DNA from: CAYXZP01 sp964469485
GTDB taxonomy: Bacteria; Desulfobacterota; Binatia; UBA1149; CAYXZP01
NCBI GenBank assembly: GCA_964469485.1
Contig: CAYXZP010000027.1
Coordinates: 1 to 24,957 of the forward strand
Length of the DNA: 24,957 nt
Direction: 5' to 3'
The notes beneath the pieces were generated by a model. It did no database searches and was not told the DNA's origin. It saw nothing but the letters and a program-made list of their open reading frames with translations. Shown here one piece after another: positions 15,891-23,523 of the stretch. A program made the translations under genes and the position numbers. Positions within the stretch are counted from its first letter, which is position 1, and each line of letters opens with the position of its first letter.

Positions 15891-16457
15891 ATGGCCAAGC
15901 TGCAAGCCACGGAACTGAGGCCCGGGATGGTCATCGTCCATAAGGGCGAGCCCTGCCGTGTGCTCAGCTTCACACACCGCACGCCCGGCAAGGGCAACGC
16001 CATCGTGCAGGCCAAGTTGAGGAACCTAGCGAGCGGGATACAGAGCGAGACCCGTTACAATTCGACCGAGGACCTCGAGCGGGTACCCGTGACCGAGCGC
16101 GAGATGGATTTCCTGTACAAGGACGGCGAAGATTTCGTGTTCATGGACTCCGAGTCCTACGAACAGCACTCGATCGCGCACTCCCGCATCGAGGACGAGG
16201 TCCCCTGGCTCCACGAGAACATGAAGGTGCGCGTTGAGTATGTCGGCGAGGAGGCCGGCGGCCTGCTACTTCCCAAGACGGTCGAGGTCGAGGTCGCCGA
16301 GACCGCCCCTCCGCTCAAGGGCGCCACGGCCTCGGCCTCTCCCAAGCCCGCGACCCTGGCCAACGGGGTGGTGATCAAGGTGCCCCAGTTCATAGAGAGC
16401 GGCGAGTTGATCCGTGTCGATCCCATCGAAGCCCGTTACGTCGAGCGGGCGCGCTGA
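15891..16457 (+). CDS. efp: Translation elongation factor P
   Basis: A 188-residue EF-P of full family length with its three beta-barrel domains. The conserved loop near residue 34 (HRTPGKGNA) carries Lys34, the position that is lysylated or otherwise modified in Lys-type EF-P. The C-terminal domain ends KPATLANGVVIKVPQFIESGE...RVDPIEARYVER, as in orthologues. EF-P relieves ribosome stalling at consecutive prolines. No modification enzyme (EpmA/EpmB, EarP or YmfI type) is encoded in the window. It is the only core translation gene here and appears to lead an operon with an SDR that starts 11 nt after its stop. Start choice is secure because MAKLQATELRPGMV aligns with family N-termini. Confidence 0.97.
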   Translation: MAKLQATELRPGMVIVHKGEPCRVLSFTHRTPGKGNAIVQAKLRNLASGIQSETRYNSTEDLERVPVTEREMDFLYKDGEDFVFMDSESYEQHSIAHSRIEDEVPWLHENMKVRVEYVGEEAGGLLLPKTVEVEVAETAPPLKGATASASPKPATLANGVVIKVPQFIESGELIRVDPIEARYVERAR

Positions 16458-16468
16458 CCGTCCGGGCG

Positions 16469-17233
16469 ATGAAGCTGTCAGAGGTAAAGGCGGTCGTAAC
16501 GGGCGGCGCATCGGGGCTCGGCCTTGCCACCGTGGAGGCCATCATCGAGGGGGGCGGGCAGGCGGCCATCCTTGACCGCAACCGCCAGGAAGGGGAGAAG
16601 GTGGCCGCCGGACTCGGCGAACGCGTTCTTTTCGCCGATACCGACGTCAGCAGCGAAGAGGCCGTTACGGCCGCCATCGATTCCGCGGTGGAAGCCTTCG
16701 GTGGGCTCAACGTCTGCATAAACTGCGCCGGCATAGGGTCGGCCGTGAAGACGGCCGGCAAGAAGGGGCCAATGCCGCTCGACGTCTTCAAGTTCACAGT
16801 CGAGGTCAATCTCGTCGGGACCTTCAACGTGGCGCGATTGGCGGCGACCCGCATGCTCGAGAACGAACCCGACGAGGGTGAGCGCGGCGTGATAATCAAC
16901 ACCGCCTCGATCGCGGCCTACGACGGTCAAATAGGCCAGGTCGCGTACTCGGCCTCCAAAGGCGGGGTGGTCGCCATGACGCTCGTCATGGCGCGTGATC
17001 TGGCCCGTGACGGGGTTCGTTGCTGCACGATAGCGCCGGGCACCTTTGACACGCCCCTGCTCGGGCTCATGGACGAGGAGATGCGCGGCCAGCTGGCCGC
17101 GGGGATCCCGTTTCCGAGCCGCTTGGGCGACCCGGTCGAGTACGGCGCGCTTGCCTGTCACATTATCGAGAACCGCTACCTCAACGGTGAGACGATACGG
17201 CTCGACGGCGCGCTGCGTATGCCGCCGCGCTAG
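16469..17233 (+). CDS. SDR-family 3-hydroxyacyl-CoA dehydrogenase (HSD17B10/type II-like)
   Basis: A 254-residue classical short-chain dehydrogenase. The cofactor motif is TGGASGLG (11-18), with an Asp after the second strand (ILDRN) pointing to NAD(H). NCAG is at 85-88. The catalytic Ser147, Tyr160 and Lys164 lie in NTASIAAYDGQIGQVAYSASK. The string IAAYDGQIGQ.AYSASKGG and the ending RYLNGETIRLDGALRM are characteristic of HSD10-type 3-hydroxyacyl-CoA dehydrogenases. These act in fatty acid, isoleucine and steroid oxidation. It probably oxidises a 3-hydroxyacyl-CoA to the 3-keto form in the cytoplasm. It follows efp closely, with a weak RBS. Confidence 0.92.
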   Translation: MKLSEVKAVVTGGASGLGLATVEAIIEGGGQAAILDRNRQEGEKVAAGLGERVLFADTDVSSEEAVTAAIDSAVEAFGGLNVCINCAGIGSAVKTAGKKGPMPLDVFKFTVEVNLVGTFNVARLAATRMLENEPDEGERGVIINTASIAAYDGQIGQVAYSASKGGVVAMTLVMARDLARDGVRCCTIAPGTFDTPLLGLMDEEMRGQLAAGIPFPSRLGDPVEYGALACHIIENRYLNGETIRLDGALRMPPR

Positions 17234-17273
17234 CGAAAGCCGTGTTCGAACTATAGGTCATACGGGCTTCGGT

Positions 17274-17280
17274 GGAGGAG
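17274..17280 (+). promoter_or_regulatory. Strong Shine-Dalgarno site for the LipQ-like esterase gene
   Basis: GGAGGAG lies 5 nt before the ATG at 17286, fixing that start. The frame is open back to 17046, but that part shadows the SDR gene. A TATAGG (17252-17257) in the preceding 52-nt gap could be a -10, without a convincing -35. Confidence 0.65.
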
Positions 17281-17285
17281 AACCC

Positions 17286-18560
17286 ATGTCACTTCTGATA
17301 TTCGGTCTTGTCAGCGCCTGGCTCACCCGCAACGTGCTCGCGCCCGTGCGGCAGAGTTCCTACTTCGGTTTTGTCAGCTTCATGCTCGGGTGGCTCTGGG
17401 GCGAGTTGGCCCTGCACCTGATAGCGCTGCAGGCGCTGTTGGCCCTCCTTCTGATATGGAGCGGCGTACTGGAGGGTCTGGCCGGCAAGCTCGGCCTGGT
17501 CATTCTCGTTATTTCCTGGGCCGTGCAGGCCCGCGACTACCGGCTTTCGGAGCAGGCCCGGCCGGCCTGCGACAAGGCCTTGGACGACGGGCTCGGCGAG
17601 GGCTGGCGCGAAAGCCTTGACGAGGACAGGGCCGGCAAGCTCGAGACCGCGGTGCGCTGGAACGCCATCGTACGGCCCTTCAGCTTCAAGCGAGTAGGCA
17701 CGACAAAGATCAAGGACGTCGTCTTCGGCCGCGAGAAGGGCATAGACCTCAAGCTCGACGTCTACCGGCCGGACCCCGAGGCCGGCGCTTGTCCGCTGCT
17801 GCTGCAGATCCACGGCGGCGGCTGGATCATAGGGGACAAGCGCGAACAGGGCCTGCCCTTGATGTACCAGATGGCCTCCCACGGTTGGGTCTGTGCGAGC
17901 GTCAATTACCGTCTGAGTCCGCACGCGACCTTCCCGGAACACCTAATCGACGTGAAGCGCGCGCTTGCCTTTCTTCGCGATAACGCCGCCGACTACGGCA
18001 TAGACCCGTCCTTCGTGGTCGTCACCGGCGGGTCGGCCGGCGGGCACCTGGCCGCGCTAACGGCCCTCACCGCAAACGACGCCGAGTACCAGCCCGGCTT
18101 CGAGGACGCCGACACGAGCGTCGACGCGGCCATTCCTTTCTACGGGGTCTACGACTTCAAGAACCGTTACGGCTTTTGGCCGGGAGCGGGCATGGGCGAA
18201 CTCCTCGAGCAGAAGATAATGAAGGCGAGCATCGCCGAGGACGGGGCCGCCTATGAGAAGGCCTCGCCGATGGACAGGGTGCGCGAGGACGCGCCGCCCT
18301 TCTTCATCGTTCAAGGCGAGATAGATTCCCTCGTGCCGGCCGCGGAGGCCAGGAAGTTCACCGAACTCTTGCGTGAGGCGTCCTCTTCGGAGGTCGCCTA
18401 TGCCGAGATCCCGGGCGCCCAGCACGCCTTCGAGATCTTCCATTCACAGCGCAGCCAGGCGGCCGTCGATGCCGCAGAAGCCTTCGCCGGCTGGGTCCAC
18501 TCCCGCTACAAGGCCTTGAACAAGGCCAAGCCCGAACTGGTTGAAGTAAAGACGGGCTGA
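17286..18560 (+). CDS. Membrane-anchored HSL-type carboxylesterase (LipQ-like alpha/beta hydrolase)
   Basis: A 424-residue esterase. The first 85 residues hold about three hydrophobic segments (near 3-20, 27-60 and 66-82), followed by a soluble alpha/beta hydrolase domain. HGGGW (176-180) is the oxyanion motif of the hormone-sensitive lipase group. The nucleophile is Ser250 in GGSAGG, with Asp347 (QGEIDSLVP) and His380 (GAQHAFE). This layout, membrane N-terminus plus HSL domain at about 420 residues, resembles mycobacterial LipQ-type proteins; the similarity is recalled, not searched. It probably hydrolyses lipid esters at the membrane. It may be in the efp-SDR operon (52-nt gap) or have its own promoter. 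Stop-to-stop spacing to the convergent NnrU-like gene is 8 nt. Confidence 0.88.
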   Translation: MSLLIFGLVSAWLTRNVLAPVRQSSYFGFVSFMLGWLWGELALHLIALQALLALLLIWSGVLEGLAGKLGLVILVISWAVQARDYRLSEQARPACDKALDDGLGEGWRESLDEDRAGKLETAVRWNAIVRPFSFKRVGTTKIKDVVFGREKGIDLKLDVYRPDPEAGACPLLLQIHGGGWIIGDKREQGLPLMYQMASHGWVCASVNYRLSPHATFPEHLIDVKRALAFLRDNAADYGIDPSFVVVTGGSAGGHLAALTALTANDAEYQPGFEDADTSVDAAIPFYGVYDFKNRYGFWPGAGMGELLEQKIMKASIAEDGAAYEKASPMDRVREDAPPFFIVQGEIDSLVPAAEARKFTELLREASSSEVAYAEIPGAQHAFEIFHSQRSQAAVDAAEAFAGWVHSRYKALNKAKPELVEVKTG

Positions 18561-18568
18561 GCGCGGTC

Positions 18569-19243
18569 TCAGCCGCCGAACCAGGCGGAATGAAAGTGAC
18601 GCAGTAGCAGCGTCGTCGAGATCCCGAGCAGGATCACCACCGGCCCGATCTCGCGGATGCCCTCGAGGGTTCGCCGTCCGGTGAACGGAATGAACGGCGT
18701 TTGCTCGCAAAATAACGCGTAGCCCGAGGGGCCGTCGACGATCTTACGGTAGTCCTGGTGCCTTGCGCCGATAACGGCAAAGGCCGCGAATCCGCCGAAG
18801 AAGACCAGGTCGGCGGCCGCGCCGTTGGGGATGAGGCGGAGGAGTCCGAACAGACCGAGCCCCATGAACACCGGGTGCCTGGTTGTTAGCAGCACGCCGG
18901 CCGGTTCCTTGTTCGATGCTCCCACCGATACCGGGCTCGGCGTGGCCAGCCCGGCGATCATGAGAACCAGCGCCGCGCCCATGCCGATATAGAGCGCCCA
19001 TTGCAGCACGGGACCCATCGGGATGCTCCAAAGCCAGGGGCCGGCGTGCTTGTTCATGAAGTAGGTGCGGACGAGCGGGATGAAACAGGCCAGGGCCACC
19101 AGCGAGTAAAGACCTGTAAAGGGTCCTTCGCCGAAACGCGCCACCAGTTTTGGGCGCAGCATGGTCGAGGAGAACGCCATGTGGGTGACCGCGAAGGCCA
19201 GCCACCAGCCGGCTATCTTGATGACCGGGGCGGACGCTTCCAT
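18569..19243 (-). CDS. NnrU-family membrane protein
   Basis: A 224-residue polytopic protein with six or so hydrophobic segments. TRHPVFMGLGLFGLLRLIPNG, then ADLVFFGGFAAFAVIGARHQDYRK, is the NnrU-family core. The family includes NnrU, linked to nitrite/NO reduction, and the haem-dependent 15-cis-zeta-carotene isomerase Z-ISO of plants. The conserved His of TRHP could be a haem ligand, as proposed in Z-ISO. No denitrification or carotenoid genes are in the window, so the role is undecided. It lies 40 nt downstream of the DUF1214 gene on the same strand and may be co-transcribed. A TAAACT hexamer about 30 nt upstream of the ATG could be a -10 but overlaps nothing that looks like a -35. Confidence 0.82.
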   Translation of the reverse strand: MEASAPVIKIAGWWLAFAVTHMAFSSTMLRPKLVARFGEGPFTGLYSLVALACFIPLVRTYFMNKHAGPWLWSIPMGPVLQWALYIGMGAALVLMIAGLATPSPVSVGASNKEPAGVLLTTRHPVFMGLGLFGLLRLIPNGAAADLVFFGGFAAFAVIGARHQDYRKIVDGPSGYALFCEQTPFIPFTGRRTLEGIREIGPVVILLGISTTLLLRHFHSAWFGG

Positions 19244-19283
19244 GACGGTGGGCGCGCTCGGGCACCCGGGGTCAGTTTAGCGG

Positions 19284-20360
19284 TTATGCGAGCCGGCCGA
19301 CAGCGGCCACTTTTGTCACGTGCACGCGCGGTTCGGGGTGACTCGTGGCCTTGGCCCACCTCAGAGCCATGGTGCCGCGGCGATGACCGGCCGTGTCCAC
19401 CCAGTTCGGCAGGCCCGGGTCCTGGTGTGCGACGACGAGCCTGAAGGAGCCGTCCCGCCGGTACTCGGTCGTGTGCTTGTTGTAGTGGATCGTGTGGTAA
19501 CGATAGTCGAGCGATTCCATCCAGTAGTTGTTTAGCTGGAAGTTCCAGTACTGGCACTCGGGCGGTGTGGCTTCCACTATCAAGACTTCGTCCTCGGCCA
19601 GTTCCCAGTAGCCCATGTAGAAGAACATGTTGGGGTCGCCGTGGGCGCCGCCGGTCACTGACGGGTCCATGGCGATGAGCCGGTTTGGGCGCCCGGCGAA
19701 ACCGTCGGCCCAACGGGCGAACAGTTCGGCCGTTGCGCCGACGTACGTGGCGGCCTGTTCGAGTGCCCCGGCGAGGAAGCCGGATTCGAGCGGGCGTGGA
19801 GCTTCGGGGGAGCCAAGCCTCTCTATGGTGAGTTCGGCGGGGCGTTCGGTCCCGCGGTCGAGAAAGTTCTGGCGTACGATGAGCATGGCCGTGTCCTCGC
19901 GCATGGGAAGCCAGTTGCCCGGCCTCTCCTCGTGACTGAGGACGACCTCCAGGGTGCCGTCGCCTTGGACCTCGATATCGCCGCCTTCGAGATAACCGCT
20001 GCAGCCCGAAGGGCCCTCTCGGTTGTAATCGCCGTAGTAGGTGCCGAGTCCGAGATAGGACACCGTTCCGCGGCGGCCTCGCAGGACGTAGTCATGGCGG
20101 CCGTCTATGGCCGCGTTATGATAAAAACTGTCGGGGTTGTCGGCGCCGATCTTGGCCGTGTCGTGGCTGAGTCGGTAAAAGCGCGGGTGATCGGGGTCGG
20201 CGTGTTCTACGAACTTCTCGAGACCGAGCCTGAGAAGGCGGCTGAGGTAGCGGTAACCCTCGGCGACATCGAGCGGGTCACGCGGGGAAGCGTCGCGAGA
20301 GACCACACGGCCGGCGGCGGCAAGCTCGTCGCAGAAACGCTTCCATGCCCCGGCGTCCAC
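19284..20360 (-). CDS. DUF1214 domain-containing protein
   Basis: A 358-residue protein without signal peptide or membrane segments. Its C-terminal half carries the DUF1214 pattern: MGYWELAEDEVLIVEATPPE, then CQYWNFQLNNYWMESLDY, DGSFRLVVAHQDPGLPNWVDT and GTMALRWAKA. The N-terminal half is helical (RYLSRLLRLGLEKFVEHADPDHPRF). The biochemical function of the family is unknown; relatives often sit among lipid or steroid catabolism genes and are sometimes annotated as hypothetical or DUF1254/1214 proteins. The GTG at 20360 is the only start available: the frame has a stop within about 60 nt upstream and no ATG between. It is divergent from an SDR gene with 39 nt between starts. Confidence 0.85.
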   Translation of the reverse strand: MDAGAWKRFCDELAAAGRVVSRDASPRDPLDVAEGYRYLSRLLRLGLEKFVEHADPDHPRFYRLSHDTAKIGADNPDSFYHNAAIDGRHDYVLRGRRGTVSYLGLGTYYGDYNREGPSGCSGYLEGGDIEVQGDGTLEVVLSHEERPGNWLPMREDTAMLIVRQNFLDRGTERPAELTIERLGSPEAPRPLESGFLAGALEQAATYVGATAELFARWADGFAGRPNRLIAMDPSVTGGAHGDPNMFFYMGYWELAEDEVLIVEATPPECQYWNFQLNNYWMESLDYRYHTIHYNKHTTEYRRDGSFRLVVAHQDPGLPNWVDTAGHRRGTMALRWAKATSHPEPRVHVTKVAAVGRLA

Positions 20361-20363
20361 GCG

Positions 20364-20374
20364 GTAGTAACTAC
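20364..20374. promoter_or_regulatory. 11-nt palindrome in the DUF1214/SDR divergent region
   Basis: GTAGT-A-ACTAC is a perfect 5-1-5 inverted repeat starting 3 nt upstream of the DUF1214 start codon and 14 nt before the -10 of the SDR gene. A bound repressor here could control both directions. A second, weaker inverted repeat (TACG at 20372-20375, CGTA at 20382-20385) overlaps it. Confidence 0.25.
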
Positions 20375-20387
20375 GTGGCGGCGTACA

Positions 20388-20393
20388 TAGAAT
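20388..20393 (+). promoter_or_regulatory. Predicted -10 element of the SDR/CoA-transferase operon
   Basis: TAGAAT lies 6 nt before the ATG at 20400, so the transcript would be leaderless. I see no -35 match at 16-18 nt upstream. An activator might be needed. Confidence 0.4.
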
Positions 20394-20399
20394 CCACTC

Positions 20400-21179
20400 A
20401 TGCTTCTAAAGGACAAGGTCGTGGTGGTCTCGGGCATAGGTCCGGGCCTCGGGCTCGACACGGCGCGTGCCGTGGCGCGCGAGGGCGCCCGCCTGGTGCT
20501 CGGGGCCCGAACACGTTCGAAGCTCGAGGAACTGGCTGTAGAGCTCGAAGCCACGGGCACCAAGGTCGCGGTGGCGGCCACCGACATAACCGACGACGAT
20601 TCCTGCGCGGCCCTGGCCGCCGAGGCCGAGCGCGCCTTCGGACGCGTCGATGTGCTCGTCAACAACGCCTATCACGCCGGCACTTACGAGAACGTCGAGG
20701 ACACGGACCTCGATACCTGGCGCGCGCCCTTCGAGGTCAACGTTCTCGGGAGCCTGCGTCTGAGCAAGGCCGTCATTCCGATGATGAAACAGCAGGGGGG
20801 CGGCTCGATCGTGATGATCTGCTCGATGTCGATGCGTCGCATAATGCCGGCCTTCGGCGGTTACTCCGCTTCCAAGGCCGCGCTTGCCAACGCGACCCAG
20901 ACCCTTGCCGTCGAACTCGGACCCCACAAGATCCGCGTCAACTCGGTGGTTCCCGGCTATATCTGGGGTCCCGCGCTGGAGGGTTATTTCGAACAGCAGG
21001 CCGGGGCCGCCGGCACCACGGCCCAACAGGTCTACGACGGCGTGGCCTCCGAGACGGCCCTCGGCCATATTCCCACGGGGGCCGAGATCGCCGAGACGGT
21101 GGTGTTCTTCGCCTCCGACATGTCCAAGGTCATCACCGGCCAGTCGCTCGACGTCAACGCCGGACACTTCTTCTGGTAG
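20400..21179 (+). CDS. SDR-family oxidoreductase
   Basis: A 259-residue classical SDR. The nucleotide motif is SGIGPGLG (11-18), a variant with Pro in place of the usual Ser or Arg, seen in a subset of SDRs. NNA is at 88-90. The active-site Ser142, Tyr155 and Lys159 lie around SMSMRRIMPAFGGYSASKA. The C-terminus ends in ITGQSLDVNAGHFFW, as in family members of the FabG/7-alpha-hydroxysteroid dehydrogenase group. The substrate is probably a hydroxyacyl-CoA or alicyclic alcohol, but the sequence does not decide. It is the first gene of an operon that continues into two CoA-transferases (7-nt gap) and an NTF2-like protein. Confidence 0.92.
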   Translation: MLLKDKVVVVSGIGPGLGLDTARAVAREGARLVLGARTRSKLEELAVELEATGTKVAVAATDITDDDSCAALAAEAERAFGRVDVLVNNAYHAGTYENVEDTDLDTWRAPFEVNVLGSLRLSKAVIPMMKQQGGGSIVMICSMSMRRIMPAFGGYSASKAALANATQTLAVELGPHKIRVNSVVPGYIWGPALEGYFEQQAGAAGTTAQQVYDGVASETALGHIPTGAEIAETVVFFASDMSKVITGQSLDVNAGHFFW

Positions 21180-21186
21180 GCCCCGG

Positions 21187-22293
21187 GTGGGCGCCGCGCC
21201 AAGAGCGCTCGACGGGCGCCGTGTCATAGAGCTGGCCGGCCCGCTGGGGGATTACGCGGGCAAGCTGTTCGCCGACATGGGCGCCGAGGTCCTGCGCGTC
21301 GCGGCGGACGGCAGCCGGACAGCCGGCGGCGAGACCTCTGGTGACAACTACATGGATCTCGGCAAGCGGCGGGTCGCGGTCGATCTGGCCACCGGTGACG
21401 GCCGCGAGAGCTTCCGCCGTATGGCCGCTGATGCCGACGCGGTCATTGAGAGCTTCGCTCCCGGCCACCTCGACGGGCTCGGCATCGGTTACGCGGCGCT
21501 TTCGGCCCTGAAGGCGGACATAGTGCTCACCTCGGTGACCGGCTTCGGTCAGACCGGCCCGCACGCCGGCTGGAAAAGCTCCGACATCGTCGCGGCGGCA
21601 ACAGGCGGGGCCATGTACGTGACCGGCCGCGCCGAGGACCCGCCGCTCGTGCTTGCCGGTGAACAAGCCGCTCTCATGGCATCCGTGTATGCGGCCGGCG
21701 CGACCATGATGGCGCTCTGGCACGCGTCGGCCAGCGGGCGCGGTCAGCACGTCGACATATCGGCGCAGGAAACGACGCTTTCGGTCTCGCATATCTGCGG
21801 CGTGGGCAAGTGGCTGGACGACGGCATGGTTCCGAAACGCATGGGGACCACCCTGTTCGCATCCGTTCCTTCCGGCGCGTACCGCTGCAAGGACGGCCTG
21901 GTCTATTTGATGGTCAACCGGCCCTTGCATTGGCAGGCCCTGGCCCGCTGGATTAACGAGGAGACCGGCAACCGCGAGGTGCTCGATACGATGTTCGAAG
22001 GGCCTTCTTCCAACCGCATTCCCCACCGCGAACTCCTCGACCTGTTCATCGGCGAGCTTACCGCGCGGCACAGCGTGCGGGAGGTCTACGAGGAAGGACA
22101 GCGCCGCCACATAGCCTTCACCCCGGTACGCACGGTCTCGGATGTGGTCGGTGACCCGCAGCTGGCCGCGCGCGGATATTTCGTCGAGGTCGAGGACCGG
22201 AAGGGGCGGCGGCGTTACCCGGGCGCGCCCTACCGCTTCGCGCGCACGCCTTGGCGGCTCGAGACCAGGGCCGGAACCCGGGAAGAGCCGTGA
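21187..22293 (+). CDS. Class III (CaiB/BaiF) CoA-transferase, subunit with Glu at the catalytic position
   Basis: A 368-residue CaiB/BaiF-fold protein, somewhat shorter than the usual 400. Family marks are LDGRRVIELAGPLGDYAGKLFADMGAEVLRV near the N-terminus, VTGFGQTGPHAGWKSSD, GRGQHVDISAQE and YRCKDGLVYLM. At the place where formyl-CoA transferase has its acyl-enzyme Asp169 (GDSNSG), this protein reads GEQAAL with Glu159. That suggests it is not a standard single-chain transferase. Its stop overlaps the next CoA-transferase start (GTGA), so the pair is probably made in equal amounts. The GTG start at 21187 is 7 nt after the SDR stop; an upstream open frame to 20884 is an SDR shadow. Substrate unknown. 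Confidence 0.9.
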   Translation: MGAAPRALDGRRVIELAGPLGDYAGKLFADMGAEVLRVAADGSRTAGGETSGDNYMDLGKRRVAVDLATGDGRESFRRMAADADAVIESFAPGHLDGLGIGYAALSALKADIVLTSVTGFGQTGPHAGWKSSDIVAAATGGAMYVTGRAEDPPLVLAGEQAALMASVYAAGATMMALWHASASGRGQHVDISAQETTLSVSHICGVGKWLDDGMVPKRMGTTLFASVPSGAYRCKDGLVYLMVNRPLHWQALARWINEETGNREVLDTMFEGPSSNRIPHRELLDLFIGELTARHSVREVYEEGQRRHIAFTPVRTVSDVVGDPQLAARGYFVEVEDRKGRRRYPGAPYRFARTPWRLETRAGTREEP

Positions 22294-23522
22294 CGCCGGA
22301 CCCCGGACAGGCTCTGGCCGGCCTGCGTGTGGTCGAGTTCAGCTCGGCCATGGCCGGGCCTTGGATAGGACGCTTCATGGCTTGGGCCGGAGCCGAGGTC
22401 ATACGGGTGGAATCGCGCAAACGGCCCGACGTCGTACGCGGCTATGTTCCGCCGTGGGACCCGGAACTCGGTACGCAACCGGCCATGTCGCCCTGGTTCA
22501 CCGATTGGAACGCGGGCAAACATTTTGTCTCGCTCGATCTCACGCGGGCGCCGGCCGTCCGTCTTGCAAAGAAGCTCGTCGCAGTCGCCGACGTCGTGGT
22601 CGAGAACCAGGCCGCCGGTGTCATGGACAAGCTCGGGTTGGGCTACCAGCAATTGGCCGCGGTCCGTGAGGACCTCATCATGATCTCCAGTTCCGGTTTC
22701 GGCGCGAGCGGGCCGGCCAGCCCGCATGTCACATGGGGCCCGAACATCGAGGCCGTGTCCGGCCTTGCCACGCTCACCGGTTTTACGGCCAGCGAGTGCA
22801 CGGTGACCCAGTACGCCTACCCGGACAGTGTCAGCGCCATGCACGGGCTCTTCGCTGTGATGTGCGCGCTCGACCACCGCCGCCGCAGCGGCCAGGGGCA
22901 GTACATCGACATCAGCCAGTACGAGAGTTTGGTCTCGGCTATCGGCCACCTCGTGCTGGAAGAGATCGAGGGGCCGGGGCGGGCCGCCCCGCGGGGCAAT
23001 CGGTCCCGCGAGCGCGCCCCGCAGGGCGCCTACCGCTGCCTTGGCGAAGACCGCTGGCTGGCCCTGTCGGTGGATGACACAGACCAGTGGCGCGCGCTTT
23101 GTTTCGTGGTCGGCCGACCCGAACTGCTCGCACGCAGCCAACTCCTCACGCGCGAGGGGCGGCTGGGCGCCCACGACGAGATCGACCGCGCGATAGAGGA
23201 TTGGACATCGCGGCACCAGGCCTGGGAGGCCGTGGGCCTGTTGCAGGCCGCGGGTGTGGCCGCCGGCGTTGTCGAGACCACGGAGGACCAGTACGAACTT
23301 GACGAGCATCTTCGCAGCCGGGGATTCTTCGAGGAGATCGAGCATTTGGAGAAGGGCCGTGTGGTAGCCGCCGGCTTGCCCTTGGGGCTCACCGGCACCC
23401 CGGGCTCGAGCCGTGTGGCCGGCCAGGCCGTCGGTCGGGACAACGCCTACGTGTTCGGCGACTTGCTCGGCCTTGGCAGAGAGGAGATCGAGGCATACGA
23501 AAGAGAGGGGGTTTTTGAGTGA
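22290..23522 (+). CDS. Class III (CaiB/BaiF) CoA-transferase, subunit with catalytic Asp
   Basis: A 410-residue CaiB/BaiF CoA-transferase of normal length. It shows LAGLRVVEFSSAMAGPWIGRFMAWAGAEVIRVES near the N-terminus (FSSAMAGP marks the CoA-binding part), ISSSGFGASGPASPH, and the catalytic Asp179 in YAYPDSVSAMHG, aligned with Asp169 of formyl-CoA transferase. GQGQYIDISQYES and the small domain (YRCLGEDRWLALSV) follow. These enzymes move CoA between carboxylates through aspartyl-CoA thioester intermediates. Together with the Glu-bearing homologue just upstream it would form a heteromer, as in the benzylsuccinate transferase BbsEF and succinyl-CoA:malate transferase SmtAB; this is inference. 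The start is GTG 22290 within GTGA. The operon continues 1 nt later into the NTF2-like gene. Confidence 0.91.
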   Translation: MTPDPGQALAGLRVVEFSSAMAGPWIGRFMAWAGAEVIRVESRKRPDVVRGYVPPWDPELGTQPAMSPWFTDWNAGKHFVSLDLTRAPAVRLAKKLVAVADVVVENQAAGVMDKLGLGYQQLAAVREDLIMISSSGFGASGPASPHVTWGPNIEAVSGLATLTGFTASECTVTQYAYPDSVSAMHGLFAVMCALDHRRRSGQGQYIDISQYESLVSAIGHLVLEEIEGPGRAAPRGNRSRERAPQGAYRCLGEDRWLALSVDDTDQWRALCFVVGRPELLARSQLLTREGRLGAHDEIDRAIEDWTSRHQAWEAVGLLQAAGVAAGVVETTEDQYELDEHLRSRGFFEEIEHLEKGRVVAAGLPLGLTGTPGSSRVAGQAVGRDNAYVFGDLLGLGREEIEAYEREGVFE

Positions 23523-23523
23523 A

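Noticed and set aside
15791..16015. 75-codon extension of the AidB-like dehydrogenase upstream of 15790
   Set aside because: It runs antisense through efp and matches nothing in the family.
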